Positions 53,552-62,302 of a stretch of 64,000 bases of DNA are shown piece by piece. A program made the position numbers and the translations under genes. Positions within the stretch are counted from its first letter, which is position 1. The number at the start of each line of letters is the position of its first letter. Below the pieces are notes generated by a model. It was not told the origin of the DNA. It ran no database searches and saw nothing but the letters and a program-made list of their open reading frames with translations. The DNA is from Spirosoma arboris. GTDB lineage: Bacteria > Bacteroidota > Bacteroidia > Cytophagales > Spirosomataceae. The stretch covers positions 682,001 through 746,000 of the forward strand of contig NZ_WPIN01000002.1 in the NCBI RefSeq assembly GCF_009754945.1. The letters run 5' to 3'.

Positions 53552-54664
53552 CTATTCGAAATAATTCAATATCTGATGGCCGCTACTAGCTAAAAGTTGA
53601 TCACGTCGGAAAAGATTAATATCAGAAGTCATCATATCTTTTACCAAGGCAGGTAAATCATATTTTGGTTTCCAGTTCAACTGGGTCATTGCTTTGGTTG
53701 GATCGCCAAGCAGTAAATCAACTTCTGTTGGTCGGAAGTATCGAGGATCAATGCACACGACCGCTTTACCGACCTCAACAGGAAACTCAGGATTGGTTGA
53801 ACTAGCTACTGTGCCAACTTCATTAACGCCTTCGCCAGTGAATGTCAGTTCAACACCAATTTCAGCAAACGACATCCGTACAAAATCACGTACGCTGGTT
53901 GTTACGCCGGTAGCGATCACGTAATCTTCGGGCTTGTCCTGTTGCAAAATCAGGTACATCGCTTCAACATAGTCTTTGGCATGGCCCCAATCGCGTAGAG
54001 AATCCATATTACCCAGATAAACCTTATCCTGCAATCCCAGACCAATACGTGATACGGCACGGGTAATTTTACGAGTTACGAAGGTTTCACCCCGTAATGG
54101 CGACTCATGGTTAAACAGAATGCCGTTACAAGCATACATGTTGTAAGCCTCCCGATAGTTAACCGTAATCCAGTAGCCATACAATTTAGCAACAGCATAG
54201 GGCGAACGAGGATAGAATGGCGTCGTTTCGGACTGAGCATGACCCTGGACGCCACCATAGAGTTCAGAAGTGGATGCCTGATAAATACGCGTTTTTTCGG
54301 TCAATCCCAGAAGCCGAACAGCTTCCAGAATACGAAGTGTGCCAATACCATCAACCTGAGCGGTATATTCGGGCTCATCGAAGCTTACCCGAACATGCGA
54401 CATAGCGCCAAGGTTATAAATCTCATCAGGCTGAATTTCCTGAATGATACGGATAATATTCGCTGAATCAGACAGGTCTCCGTAGTGAAGCTTTAAAGGC
54501 ACTTTTTTCTCATGCGGATCTTCATACATATGGTCAATCCGCTGTGTATTGAAAAGTGAACTACGGCGTTTAATCCCATGTACTTCATAGCCTTTCGCTA
54601 ACAGTAATTCGGCCAGGTAGGCCCCATCTTGTCCGGTAATCCCGGTAATCAGCGCTTTTTTCAT
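53552..54664 (-). CDS. gmd: GDP-mannose 4,6-dehydratase
   Basis: Converts GDP-mannose to GDP-4-keto-6-deoxymannose, the first step to GDP-fucose and related sugars of surface glycans. The 370-residue SDR-type protein has the NADP motif [23 protein letters not shown], the active-site block [13 protein letters not shown] and [15 protein letters not shown] with the Tyr/Lys pair. No fcl (fucose synthase) gene is next to it, so the end product is not certain. Confidence 0.95.
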   Translation of the reverse strand: MKKALITGITGQDGAYLAELLLAKGYEVHGIKRRSSLFNTQRIDHMYEDPHEKKVPLKLHYGDLSDSANIIRIIQEIQPDEIYNLGAMSHVRVSFDEPEYTAQVDGIGTLRILEAVRLLGLTEKTRIYQASTSELYGGVQGHAQSETTPFYPRSPYAVAKLYGYWITVNYREAYNMYACNGILFNHESPLRGETFVTRKITRAVSRIGLGLQDKVYLGNMDSLRDWGHAKDYVEAMYLILQQDKPEDYVIATGVTTSVRDFVRMSFAEIGVELTFTGEGVNEVGTVASSTNPEFPVEVGKAVVCIDPRYFRPTEVDLLLGDPTKAMTQLNWKPKYDLPALVKDMMTSDINLFRRDQLLASSGHQILNYFE

Positions 54665-54746
54665 ATCATCCTTAACTGGTCAAGGCAAATGCCTAAATTT
54701 GTCGAAAACTAATCAAAGTTAATGTATACTAGCCTAATCTTATCAA

Positions 54747-55331
54747 TTACTTTATTAATAGGCTACGTCGAATATCCACTTTATCAGGTTGTAATTGTGC
54801 GGATGCCATCAACCGACGAATCGATGTATAGTACCGTTCGGCATCTAAACGACGCATGAAGTCACCTACTTTAAGTCTATAAGTCGGTTGATTATAGCTT
54901 AAATAAGGGCTCAGTTCCGGAAAGTTCTGAGAGATCAACAATTTGGCAGCGTCCGCTTCCTGGCGTTGATTTCCAACATAAACCTGAATGCGATAGCCTG
55001 GTGCATAGCGTATTAACCGATTATGGGTAGCAATAGTATCAAGTACCAGATCCAGTCTTCGATTAATATGAAGTGCTTCAATTGGTGCATTCGGTTTGCG
55101 CGTATCTGTTTTGCGGGGCGTGGTTGCGGATGTCGTTACTGGTAAGGCTGGGCGACTCGTAACAGGTGAGTTAGGTGTTATTGAACCGTATACAGGCCTT
55201 ACCGAAGTCAAATCTTCGTTATAGCTATTATAATCCGTAGCAGATCGACCAGAAGTGGCTGAACGGCTGCCTGCACAACCAGTCAGGATCAGTACACCCA
55301 GTATAAACACTCCCTTCAATTTGTAATGCAT
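54747..55331 (-). CDS. SPOR-domain lipoprotein
   Basis: The ATG at 55331 (rather than the longer frame to 55364) gives 194 residues with a lipoprotein signal: MHYKLKGVFILGVLILTGCA, lipid-attached Cys19. A disordered Ser/Thr/Pro-rich linker (about 25-100) leads to a C-terminal SPOR fold with YRIQVYVGNQRQEADAAKLL and YRLKVGDFMRRLDAERYYTS. SPOR domains bind denuded peptidoglycan at division sites. The gene is divergent from murB, another cell-wall gene. Confidence 0.88.
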   Translation of the reverse strand: MHYKLKGVFILGVLILTGCAGSRSATSGRSATDYNSYNEDLTSVRPVYGSITPNSPVTSRPALPVTTSATTPRKTDTRKPNAPIEALHINRRLDLVLDTIATHNRLIRYAPGYRIQVYVGNQRQEADAAKLLISQNFPELSPYLSYNQPTYRLKVGDFMRRLDAERYYTSIRRLMASAQLQPDKVDIRRSLLIK

Positions 55332-55424
55332 AGTGATCGGCAAATAAAATGCTAAAATAGCCATTTTGCCATTCGAATCACTGAATCCACTAAACGTATG
55401 AATAAACCCATGCCAGATTTTAGT

Positions 55425-55432
55425 TAATTTTG
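55425..55432 (+). promoter_or_regulatory. Possible -7 promoter box for murB
   Basis: TAATTTTG matches TAnnTTTG and lies 22 bases before the murB ATG. No TTTG is visible at the -33 position. Confidence 0.35.
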
Positions 55433-55453
55433 GCTATTCACCAGAAATACTAC

Positions 55454-56479
55454 ATGCTGAATATACAAAGCCACGTATCGCTCAAGCCCTATAATACATT
55501 TCGGATTGATGCCAACGCGCGGTATTGGGTTGAGATTAGCAATGAAGAAGATCTCCAGACTTTGCTTCATCTGGCTGACTTTATTGATACACCCAAACTG
55601 ATTCTTGGCGGAGGGAGCAATGTACTACTATGCCAGAATTTTGACGGCTTGGTGGTTAAAATCAACATTCAGGGCATTGACATTGCTCGAGAAGACGATG
55701 ATCATATTTACTTGACGGTCGGTGCAGGAGTCAACTGGCATGAGCTGGTTCTCTTCTGTGTAAAGAGAGGCTACGCAGGTATGGAAAATCTATCGCTGAT
55801 CCCTGGTACGGTTGGAGCTGCTCCCATGCAAAATATTGGCGCCTATGGTGTTGAGTTAGAGCAAGTATTCGAGTCGCTCACAGCGATTCATGTACTAACC
55901 GGCAAAAAACGAACCTTTACCCACGCCGATTGTGCATTTGGTTATCGAGAGAGTGTGTTTAAGCGCGAATTAAAGGGTCAATATATTATTACAAGCGTCA
56001 CGTTTCAGCTAGATAAACTACCTACATTTCACATACGCTATGGAGCCATTCAGGAAACACTAGTTGAAATGGGAGTATCAGAAGAGAATCTAACTATAAA
56101 AGCAATTAGTGAGGCTGTTATTCGGATTCGACGCAGCAAACTTCCTGACCCGGCCCAGATCGGGAATGCAGGTAGTTTTTTCAAAAACCCGGAAATTTCA
56201 ACAACTCAATTTGATCTATTAAAAGCTAAGTATCCGGCCTTACCAGGCTATCCCACTGGTAATGATCTAGTGAAAGTACCAGCGGGTTGGCTTATTGAGC
56301 AGGCTGGATGGAAAGGGTATCGCTCTGGCGATGCAGGCGTTCATACCAAGCAGGCATTGGTATTGGTCAACTATGGCTCTGCTACGGGCGATGAAATTAT
56401 GATACTCGCTAAACAAGTACAGAAATCCGTACAGGAGAAATTCGGAGTTTCTATCTCTCCAGAAGTCAATATCGTTTAA
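55454..56479 (+). CDS. murB: UDP-N-acetylenolpyruvoylglucosamine reductase, type I
   Basis: FAD enzyme that makes UDP-MurNAc in peptidoglycan synthesis. The ATG at 55454 gives 341 residues; an upstream TTG overlaps the promoter box and is rejected. The flavin motif LILGGGSNVLL, GTVGAAPMQNIGAYGVE, proton donor Ser241 in GNAGSFFKNP, and the terminal Glu in ISPEVNIV are in place. The length and the C-terminal extension match type I (E. coli-like) MurB. The stop codon itself forms the outer end of a 38-bp inverted repeat. Confidence 0.95.
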   Translation: MLNIQSHVSLKPYNTFRIDANARYWVEISNEEDLQTLLHLADFIDTPKLILGGGSNVLLCQNFDGLVVKINIQGIDIAREDDDHIYLTVGAGVNWHELVLFCVKRGYAGMENLSLIPGTVGAAPMQNIGAYGVELEQVFESLTAIHVLTGKKRTFTHADCAFGYRESVFKRELKGQYIITSVTFQLDKLPTFHIRYGAIQETLVEMGVSEENLTIKAISEAVIRIRRSKLPDPAQIGNAGSFFKNPEISTTQFDLLKAKYPALPGYPTGNDLVKVPAGWLIEQAGWKGYRSGDAGVHTKQALVLVNYGSATGDEIMILAKQVQKSVQEKFGVSISPEVNIV

Positions 56480-56563
56480 GTACTAAGTGGATACGTTGTA
56501 AGGGAGTAAGTGGTGCCGTGCGTCAACCACTTACTCCCTTACAACGTATCCACTTAGTACTTA
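56477..56563. repeat. Perfect 38-bp inverted repeat between murB and the ROK kinase gene
   Basis: Arms 56477-56514 and 56526-56563 are perfectly complementary around an 11-base loop. The left arm includes the murB TAA stop and has only two Cs; the words AAGTGG and GTAAG recur in it. It separates convergent genes and ends 5 bases before the ROK gene stop. Confidence 0.9.
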
Positions 56564-56567
56564 TTTT

Positions 56568-57482
56568 CTATTCAAAACAAAGCGAAGCCGCACCAAGCAA
56601 ACCAGCGTCGTTTCCGAGTGTTGCCTTTTTAATGCTCAAGCCATTTTTGTAGTAATCATTGAGCCAATAATCGAGCGTCTTGTCAACAGCGGGTATAATA
56701 TAGTCGAACGAAGCCGACAAGCCGCCACCAATCAATACCTGCTTAATATCTAGCACTTTGATAAGTGCAGCTAAGCCTTCACCTAGCATTTCACCTACTT
56801 CAGTCCAGATTTGTAAGGCTAATTCATCTCCTTCGGCAGCGGCAGCAACTAAACCAGTTGTTGAGATACTTCCATCAGCGGGCAAATGGGTATCGCCTTT
56901 AAATTCGCTCCGGCGCTCGTTAGCGAGATCCAGTAATTCTTTTTTGCCAATGTTACGCTCCAGTACGCGACCATTACGAGATGGGATATGTCCCGGTTCC
57001 ATCGCATTGCCATCACCTCCAGTAAATATTTTCTTGTTAATAATGGCAGCGCCACCTACGCCTGTACCAAGCGTAATGAAAATGTAGTTTTCGGTAATTT
57101 TTTCTTCGGCAAAATAGTATTCGCCCAGCGCTGCGGCATTGGCATCATTAGCCAGAAAAAATTGAGTACCGGGAAACCGCTTACTTAATATTTCCACCAT
57201 TGGAATACCATTGATTTCTGGAATGGCGGTAATTTCAAGCGGAACGGTTCGTTCACGGTTGAGCATACCGGGCAAGCCAATTCCAACTTTCTTTACATCC
57301 TTATTATTTAGCAATTGCAGCGAAACTGCATCACCAAAGCGATCAACGAAATGGCCCGATTCGCGCCAACTGATGGTGTCGTGGCTATAGAAATTGGAAA
57401 TTTTACCGGTATTCGCATCGACAATACCCATTTTGACGTTCGTACCGCCGACGTCAATACCCAAATACTCAACGGAAGCCAT
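56568..57482 (-). CDS. ROK-family sugar kinase, glucokinase-like
   Basis: The ATG at 57482 gives 304 residues; a TTG at 57491 is rejected. The ATP phosphate motif YLGIDVGGTNVKMGIVD, ANDANAAALGEY with the catalytic Asp, and TLGTGVGGAAI are typical of ROK kinases. The EPGH motif is kept, but the CxCGxxGCxE zinc motif that normally follows is absent: the stretch reads RNGRVLERNIGKKELL with no Cys. The likely reaction is phosphorylation of glucose or a related hexose; specificity is not proven. Confidence 0.85.
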   Translation of the reverse strand: MASVEYLGIDVGGTNVKMGIVDANTGKISNFYSHDTISWRESGHFVDRFGDAVSLQLLNNKDVKKVGIGLPGMLNRERTVPLEITAIPEINGIPMVEILSKRFPGTQFFLANDANAAALGEYYFAEEKITENYIFITLGTGVGGAAIINKKIFTGGDGNAMEPGHIPSRNGRVLERNIGKKELLDLANERRSEFKGDTHLPADGSISTTGLVAAAAEGDELALQIWTEVGEMLGEGLAALIKVLDIKQVLIGGGLSASFDYIIPAVDKTLDYWLNDYYKNGLSIKKATLGNDAGLLGAASLCFE

Positions 57483-57636
57483 TCGTAGCAATAATCAGTT
57501 TAACAGTGAACAATTTTCAGAGCTCAGGAATGATGAAGCAGGGCGCAAGATACGAAACAGTCTTTAGTCAACAGTCATTAGTCGGCATCTGTTTCAGGCT
57601 CATAAACTTCTAATAGGTAAAGCCAGCGTTTCTTAG

Positions 57637-58326
57637 CTAAATATCACCTAATTGGGGGCGGATAAGAATTTCTTCTACAACGGCACTTTTTGAAAGCGAA
57701 TAAGCAGCCCAGGCACTATTAGCCACGTCTTCAGATTTCATAAACCGTTCTTCAGGCAGGTCGGTGCCCTCCCAGCTGGCTGTGAGCGTTGCGCCAGGAA
57801 GAATAGCCGTTACCTTCACTCCATGTGGTTTTAGTTCCTCCCGCAATACGCGACTCATTCCCAGCAACGCAAATTTCGAGATGCAATACGAACCACCATT
57901 CGTGTAAGGAGTGATACTTGCGGTGGAGCACATCATAAAAATATGACCCTGTCGACGAGAAATCATACCCCCAACTAAACCGCGTGTGAGATGGTACGCA
58001 CTAGCAACGTTAGTGTTCATTAGCAGTTCAAACGTCCCTTCTGTTTCATTATGAATCTGTCCAGGCTGAAATATGCCCGTATTATTAACCAACACATCTA
58101 CAGGCCGGTTGAGCGACTGGATATAGTCAAGTAAGACGTCGACCCCGGCTCGTGTCGATAAATCTGCAGCAACAGCTAGTATTCCAGACGTAGATTCCCC
58201 CGATTCTTGCCGATTCTCAATCGAACGAGCGCATATAATAGCATCGAATCCTTCTGCAACAAATCGGTCGGCAATGGCGCGACCAATCCCTTTAGTGCCG
58301 CCAGTTACAACAATCAGTGGGTTCAT
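57637..58326 (-). CDS. Short-chain dehydrogenase/reductase
   Basis: The 229-residue SDR has TGGTKGIG at the cofactor site, VNNTG in place of NNAG, a Ser in MCSTAS and Tyr/Lys in SYCISKFA. It is similar to sepiapterin-reductase-like and 3-ketoacyl-reductase-like SDRs. It lacks the long C-terminal region of the other SDRs in the window and ends LIRPQLGDI. It is a stand-alone gene, divergent from the mlaE homologue; the substrate is unknown. Confidence 0.83.
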   Translation of the reverse strand: MNPLIVVTGGTKGIGRAIADRFVAEGFDAIICARSIENRQESGESTSGILAVAADLSTRAGVDVLLDYIQSLNRPVDVLVNNTGIFQPGQIHNETEGTFELLMNTNVASAYHLTRGLVGGMISRRQGHIFMMCSTASITPYTNGGSYCISKFALLGMSRVLREELKPHGVKVTAILPGATLTASWEGTDLPEERFMKSEDVANSAWAAYSLSKSAVVEEILIRPQLGDI

Positions 58327-58410
58327 TAAAAAAATATTCTGTTTCTTAAGCCTTTACTCGCTGGGCTCAAGAAGGTTTCTCTTAGGGTGCAAGTTACATA
58401 GAAACCATTC

Positions 58411-58418
58411 TATCTTTG
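58411..58418 (+). promoter_or_regulatory. Possible -7 promoter box for the mlaE-mlaF pair
   Basis: TATCTTTG is a full match to TAnnTTTG, 69 bases before the mlaE-like ATG. A TTTG partner at -33 is not seen, so confidence is limited. Confidence 0.35.
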
Positions 58419-58487
58419 CCGGGGTTCTTTTGAGTATATAATACCGACCTGACCCGAGCAAAGTCGGTTTGTTTCGCTACTCGATTT

Positions 58488-59219
58488 ATGTCACGATTAG
58501 GCAGTTACTTTATTTTTTTGGGTACTCTCTTCCGAAATCGAGAGAAACTCCGTGTTTATCTGAGCCTCATTCTGAACGAATGCACCTCCATTGGAGTCGG
58601 TTCTATTTTCATTGTGGCGCTGGTTAACACTTTTATTGGGGCCGTTACCTGTGTGCAAACGGCTTATAACCTCACGAATCCCTTTGTACCCAAAAATATT
58701 ATCGCACTTATTGTACGGGATAGCTCTATTCTGGAGTTAGCCCCAACGCTATCATGCATTGTATTGGCGGGTAAAGTAGGCTCTAACATTGCCAGCGAAA
58801 TAGGCACTATGCGAATCACTGAGCAAGTTGATGCGCTGGAGGTAATGGGTATTAATTCTAGCTCGTATCTGGTCCTACCAAAGGTCATCGCGTCTGTTCT
58901 GATGTTTCCCTTACTGGTCATCATGGCTGGTTTTCTGGCCATTCTGGGTGGATATATTGCAGGAACACTGGCAGGTGTTATTTCCTCTGAGGATTACATA
59001 TCAGGGCTTCGTTTCGAGTATAAACCGTTTGGGGTCACGTTCGCGCTTATCAAAACTGTTGTATTTGCCTTTCTGGTCTCAACAATTTCAGCTTACCAGG
59101 GCTATCGGGTAAGCGGGGGCGCACTGGAAGTTGGTGCTGCTTCTACGGCGGCTGTTACAAATAGTTGTATTGCCATCGTAGCCGCCGATTTTATCCTGAC
59201 ACAGATGCTGCTAACTTAA
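58488..59219 (+). CDS. MlaE-type ABC permease (lipid transport)
   Basis: The 243-residue inner-membrane permease has about five helices. It shows the MlaE family core: NTFIGAVTCVQTAYNL, the long conserved loop SCIVLAGKVGSNIASEIGTM followed by RITEQVDALEVMGI, and ISAYQGYRVSGGALEVG near the end. MlaE homologues move phospholipids between membranes with an MCE protein (MlaD). The ATPase partner follows directly after a 68-bp palindrome; no mlaD gene is present here. Confidence 0.92.
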   Translation: MSRLGSYFIFLGTLFRNREKLRVYLSLILNECTSIGVGSIFIVALVNTFIGAVTCVQTAYNLTNPFVPKNIIALIVRDSSILELAPTLSCIVLAGKVGSNIASEIGTMRITEQVDALEVMGINSSSYLVLPKVIASVLMFPLLVIMAGFLAILGGYIAGTLAGVISSEDYISGLRFEYKPFGVTFALIKTVVFAFLVSTISAYQGYRVSGGALEVGAASTAAVTNSCIAIVAADFILTQMLLT

Positions 59220-59221
59220 TT

Positions 59222-59289
59222 TTGAATGAGTGATTGGGTGAATGAGTGAATTGCTAGCAATTCACTCATTCACCCAATCACTCATTCAA
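59222..59289. repeat. 68-bp perfect palindrome without a loop between mlaE and mlaF homologues
   Basis: Arms 59222-59255 and 59256-59289 are exactly complementary, with no loop; the centre is GAATTGCTAGCAATTC. The left arm has one C in 34 bases and contains TGAATGAGTGA twice, 16 bases apart. It begins 3 bases after the mlaE-like stop and ends 10 bases before the mlaF-like ATG. Confidence 0.92.
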
Positions 59290-59299
59290 TCATCAGCCA

Positions 59300-60046
59300 A
59301 TGATCGACATTAAAAATATATCAAAGACCTTCGGTGATCGGCAAATTCTGACGAGCATCAGCGGAACCTTCAAACCTGGCGATACAAGCTTGATTATTGG
59401 CGGGAGTGGCACGGGTAAAAGTGTACTGCTCAAGTGTATGATTGGCCTGGTTAAGCCCGATTCAGGAGAGGTTCTTTACGACGGGCGAAACTTCCTGACG
59501 AGTAACCTTGATGAACAGAAGGCAATTCGTCGGGAAATGGGCGTTTTGTTCCAGGGGTCGGCGTTGTTTGATTCTAAGACCGTTCTGGAAAATGTTCGAT
59601 TCCCACTCGACATGCTTACAGAACAGACCGAAAGTGAAAAAGTTGATCGGGCGCGGGAGTGTTTACAGCGGGTTGGTCTGGAAGCTGCTGCCGATCGCAT
59701 GCCGTCGGAAATTAGCGGTGGGATGAAAAAACGCGTCGGCATTGCTCGCGCTATTGTCTTGAATCCCAAATACTTATTTTGCGATGAGCCCAACTCTGGT
59801 CTTGATCCACTAACATCGATAAAAATTGACCAGCTTATCTCTGAAATTACGGATGAGTATCAGATTACAACGGTTGTTATCACGCATGATATGAACTCAA
59901 TGATGGAGATCGGAGAGAAAATCATGTTTCTCTATCAGGGCAAAAAGCTCTGGGAAGGCAATAGTGATACACTTATCCATTCGAATGTGAACGAATTGAA
60001 CGAGTTCATCAACGCCAATAAACTCATTCGGGAAATGGAGAAGTGA
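59300..60046 (+). CDS. MlaF-type ABC ATPase
   Basis: The 248-residue ATPase that drives the MlaE-like permease. It has Walker A GGSGTGKSVLLKC, Q-loop VLFQGSALFDS, signature ISGGMKKRVGIARAI, Walker B YLFCDEPNSGLDP and switch His in VITHDMNSM. The GGMKKR signature is typical of MlaF. It ends 5 bases before a convergent gene on the other strand, so transcripts must stop or overlap there. Confidence 0.93.
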   Translation: MIDIKNISKTFGDRQILTSISGTFKPGDTSLIIGGSGTGKSVLLKCMIGLVKPDSGEVLYDGRNFLTSNLDEQKAIRREMGVLFQGSALFDSKTVLENVRFPLDMLTEQTESEKVDRARECLQRVGLEAAADRMPSEISGGMKKRVGIARAIVLNPKYLFCDEPNSGLDPLTSIKIDQLISEITDEYQITTVVITHDMNSMMEIGEKIMFLYQGKKLWEGNSDTLIHSNVNELNEFINANKLIREMEK

Positions 60047-60051
60047 ATTGT

Positions 60052-62163
60052 TCAAAACCGCCAACGCACCTGTACCTTTACTTCGGTTTTATGAGGAGCA
60101 TCAATTTGATCAAGATCGGAGCCAACGGTATTTTGATTGGTGAGATCAGTCCGAGCCCAGCGCACCCAGACATCCAGATGACGATTTAAGCTGTACTGAG
60201 CTAATAAATAATGGCGAATCCCCCGATTGAAGTAGGCAGGAAATGAGAATGCATACAACACGTCGCGTTCATAAACATATTGCCGACTATCATAATCATC
60301 AGTGCCGAACAGCGCAACCCGACCACTTAAACTCAGGCGTCGATAGTCTAAAGTAGCATCCTGTATCAAAGCGAATCCACGAGAAGCCGATTGGCCCGAA
60401 TAGATAAAACCACCCCACTGCGCCCGCGACCGTAGCGACAGTATACGCGTCAGTTTATAATCAGCATTGAGTGCATAACTCCAACGCGTTGTACCAACAA
60501 CATCCTTAGCCTTTCCAATAGTTAGGTTTTTCTGTTTATGTTCTTCGTGATAGACCGCATAAAATGCTGTTTGTCGATTAGGTGTATAACGTGCCTGAAG
60601 CAAATAATCGAATCCATCAGACGGTTTGTCAACCAGATATTTCAACCATGGAAAATTGAAATAGTCAACAAAGGCACCCAGGGTTAGTTTTCGATAAACC
60701 GTATATTTCAAGCCCAAGTATGCACCCGATTCATTAATCGTTCGGCTTCCTTCGCTAAAGCCATTGCTGTAGAAACTATGAAAGTTGCGGTCATAATGGC
60801 GCAATACAATAGCCATATCAAGTTTTTTCGTGAGGCTAGCCAAAACACCGCTCACAGCCCCAAGCCCACCTGAATTCGTTGCAGAACCACTGCTATGAGC
60901 CACTTCAGCAAATAAATTCCAGTTATGCCAAATGTATCCCCCATGCAGCCCAACAACAAGGTTTTGCTGTCCAGTAAACTCATATTGGTTATAAGGCAGA
61001 TCTCGCTTCTGAAAAAATTTATTAAAAGACGTACGAAGAAAAGTTAATCCAAGTTGAAATTGACGCCGGTTATGATACAGTAAATGCACACCTAGATTAG
61101 TTTCAAGCAAACTACCCTGATCATCAAGTTCAGACTGCGTCCGATGAAGACCCGACGTTTGCAGTGAGGTAGCTATGATCCCTAGCCCTGAACTATCAAC
61201 TGCGGTATTAGCATCGCGATGGTTGCGGGCAGCAAACAAGGTTATATCCAGCGTTCGGTGCAACGCGTAAGTAGCGGTTCCACCCCGGAAATAGCCATAT
61301 TCAGTAAGTGAGGTGTACGGTCGTGCACCCAGACTTGGCCTACGAATAGTCTGTACTGTTTCGGCACTTTTCCCCAAGACAAATCCGGCAGATAGCACCA
61401 AGCCCTGCCCTATCTGCAACTGATAATCACCCAATATAATATTTCGCCATCGGCCCCGATTCTGTATCTGGGCATGAAAAGAAATGTAATCAGCACCATA
61501 ATGTCGTGTTGAAGGTTGCCAGTCAATTTGCTCACCAGGGTCTTTTTCCAGCGTTAATCCGATGCTAAAAGCCCTAGGACGGCTATAGCGATAACGAGCG
61601 TAGTATTGACCTGCATTGCCTAGATAACGAGAGGGTAGATTACCTTTTTTATCTGGAGTAGCTTCAGAAAAACCTTTCTGTTGCTCTAAAACACGCTCAT
61701 AGCGTACAATCAGGTAATTATCAGTTGGAGTCGGCAAAGTTCCAAATAGTCCTGGTGTTCCAGCTACCGTAACGAAGGGCAACAAACGGCGAATTGTTGG
61801 CAAATCAAAGTCAGGTACTGCCTGTAACTCATAAATAGACAACAGGTCCCCGAATTCCGCCCGGTAGGTAGCTAGACTACTTAACTGACGTTCAGTGAGA
61901 AGGTAAGTCGTTTCTAATTCATCCCGGCTAGCACTATTAAGATCGAGGGGATTAGCGTAGAGTTGCGCCAGCGCATCATAAACAGATTGGTAATCAATAT
62001 CTTCGGCTTGTACTGGGAACAGATCTTGCAGATACCGACTAATATCACCCGACCGATCTATTCGCTGACTTGGGGGTGTACTCTGTTGAGAAAAAGCAGG
62101 AACAATGGTCACTAATCCGACCAGTATGAGCAGATAAATAGTTCGCAAATCCTTTTTGTTCAA
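60052..62163 (-). CDS. Helix-hairpin-helix plus outer-membrane-barrel protein
   Basis: 703 residues. After a signal peptide (MNKKDLRTIYLLILVGLVTI) comes a ComEA-type helix-hairpin-helix stretch (about 70-130) with NPLDLNSASRDELETTYLL and LSIYELQAVPDFDLPTIRRL. The remaining about 550 residues alternate polar and hydrophobic residues with many Tyr/Gly/Arg strands, and the protein ends in VQVRWRF with a C-terminal Phe, as outer-membrane beta-barrels do. The combination suggests an outer-membrane protein with a periplasmic HhH domain, possibly for DNA handling; this last point is inference. Confidence 0.7.
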   Translation of the reverse strand: MNKKDLRTIYLLILVGLVTIVPAFSQQSTPPSQRIDRSGDISRYLQDLFPVQAEDIDYQSVYDALAQLYANPLDLNSASRDELETTYLLTERQLSSLATYRAEFGDLLSIYELQAVPDFDLPTIRRLLPFVTVAGTPGLFGTLPTPTDNYLIVRYERVLEQQKGFSEATPDKKGNLPSRYLGNAGQYYARYRYSRPRAFSIGLTLEKDPGEQIDWQPSTRHYGADYISFHAQIQNRGRWRNIILGDYQLQIGQGLVLSAGFVLGKSAETVQTIRRPSLGARPYTSLTEYGYFRGGTATYALHRTLDITLFAARNHRDANTAVDSSGLGIIATSLQTSGLHRTQSELDDQGSLLETNLGVHLLYHNRRQFQLGLTFLRTSFNKFFQKRDLPYNQYEFTGQQNLVVGLHGGYIWHNWNLFAEVAHSSGSATNSGGLGAVSGVLASLTKKLDMAIVLRHYDRNFHSFYSNGFSEGSRTINESGAYLGLKYTVYRKLTLGAFVDYFNFPWLKYLVDKPSDGFDYLLQARYTPNRQTAFYAVYHEEHKQKNLTIGKAKDVVGTTRWSYALNADYKLTRILSLRSRAQWGGFIYSGQSASRGFALIQDATLDYRRLSLSGRVALFGTDDYDSRQYVYERDVLYAFSFPAYFNRGIRHYLLAQYSLNRHLDVWVRWARTDLTNQNTVGSDLDQIDAPHKTEVKVQVRWRF

Positions 62164-62302
62164 ATATTGTTCTAGCTATCCTTCAGACTGTTCATCCCGT
62201 TGACCCAATCGTTTCAACGATTGACGGGAAGTAAGACGAGAAAAAAGGCTAAAAGATACTATTTGAAACAAAAAAGATACATAGCATATCAGGCGTTTTG
62301 TT

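Noticed and set aside
59289..60051. MlaD (MCE) gene next to the mlaE-mlaF pair
   Set aside because: After mlaF the next gene is convergent and encodes the HhH/barrel protein; no MCE domain is present in the window.
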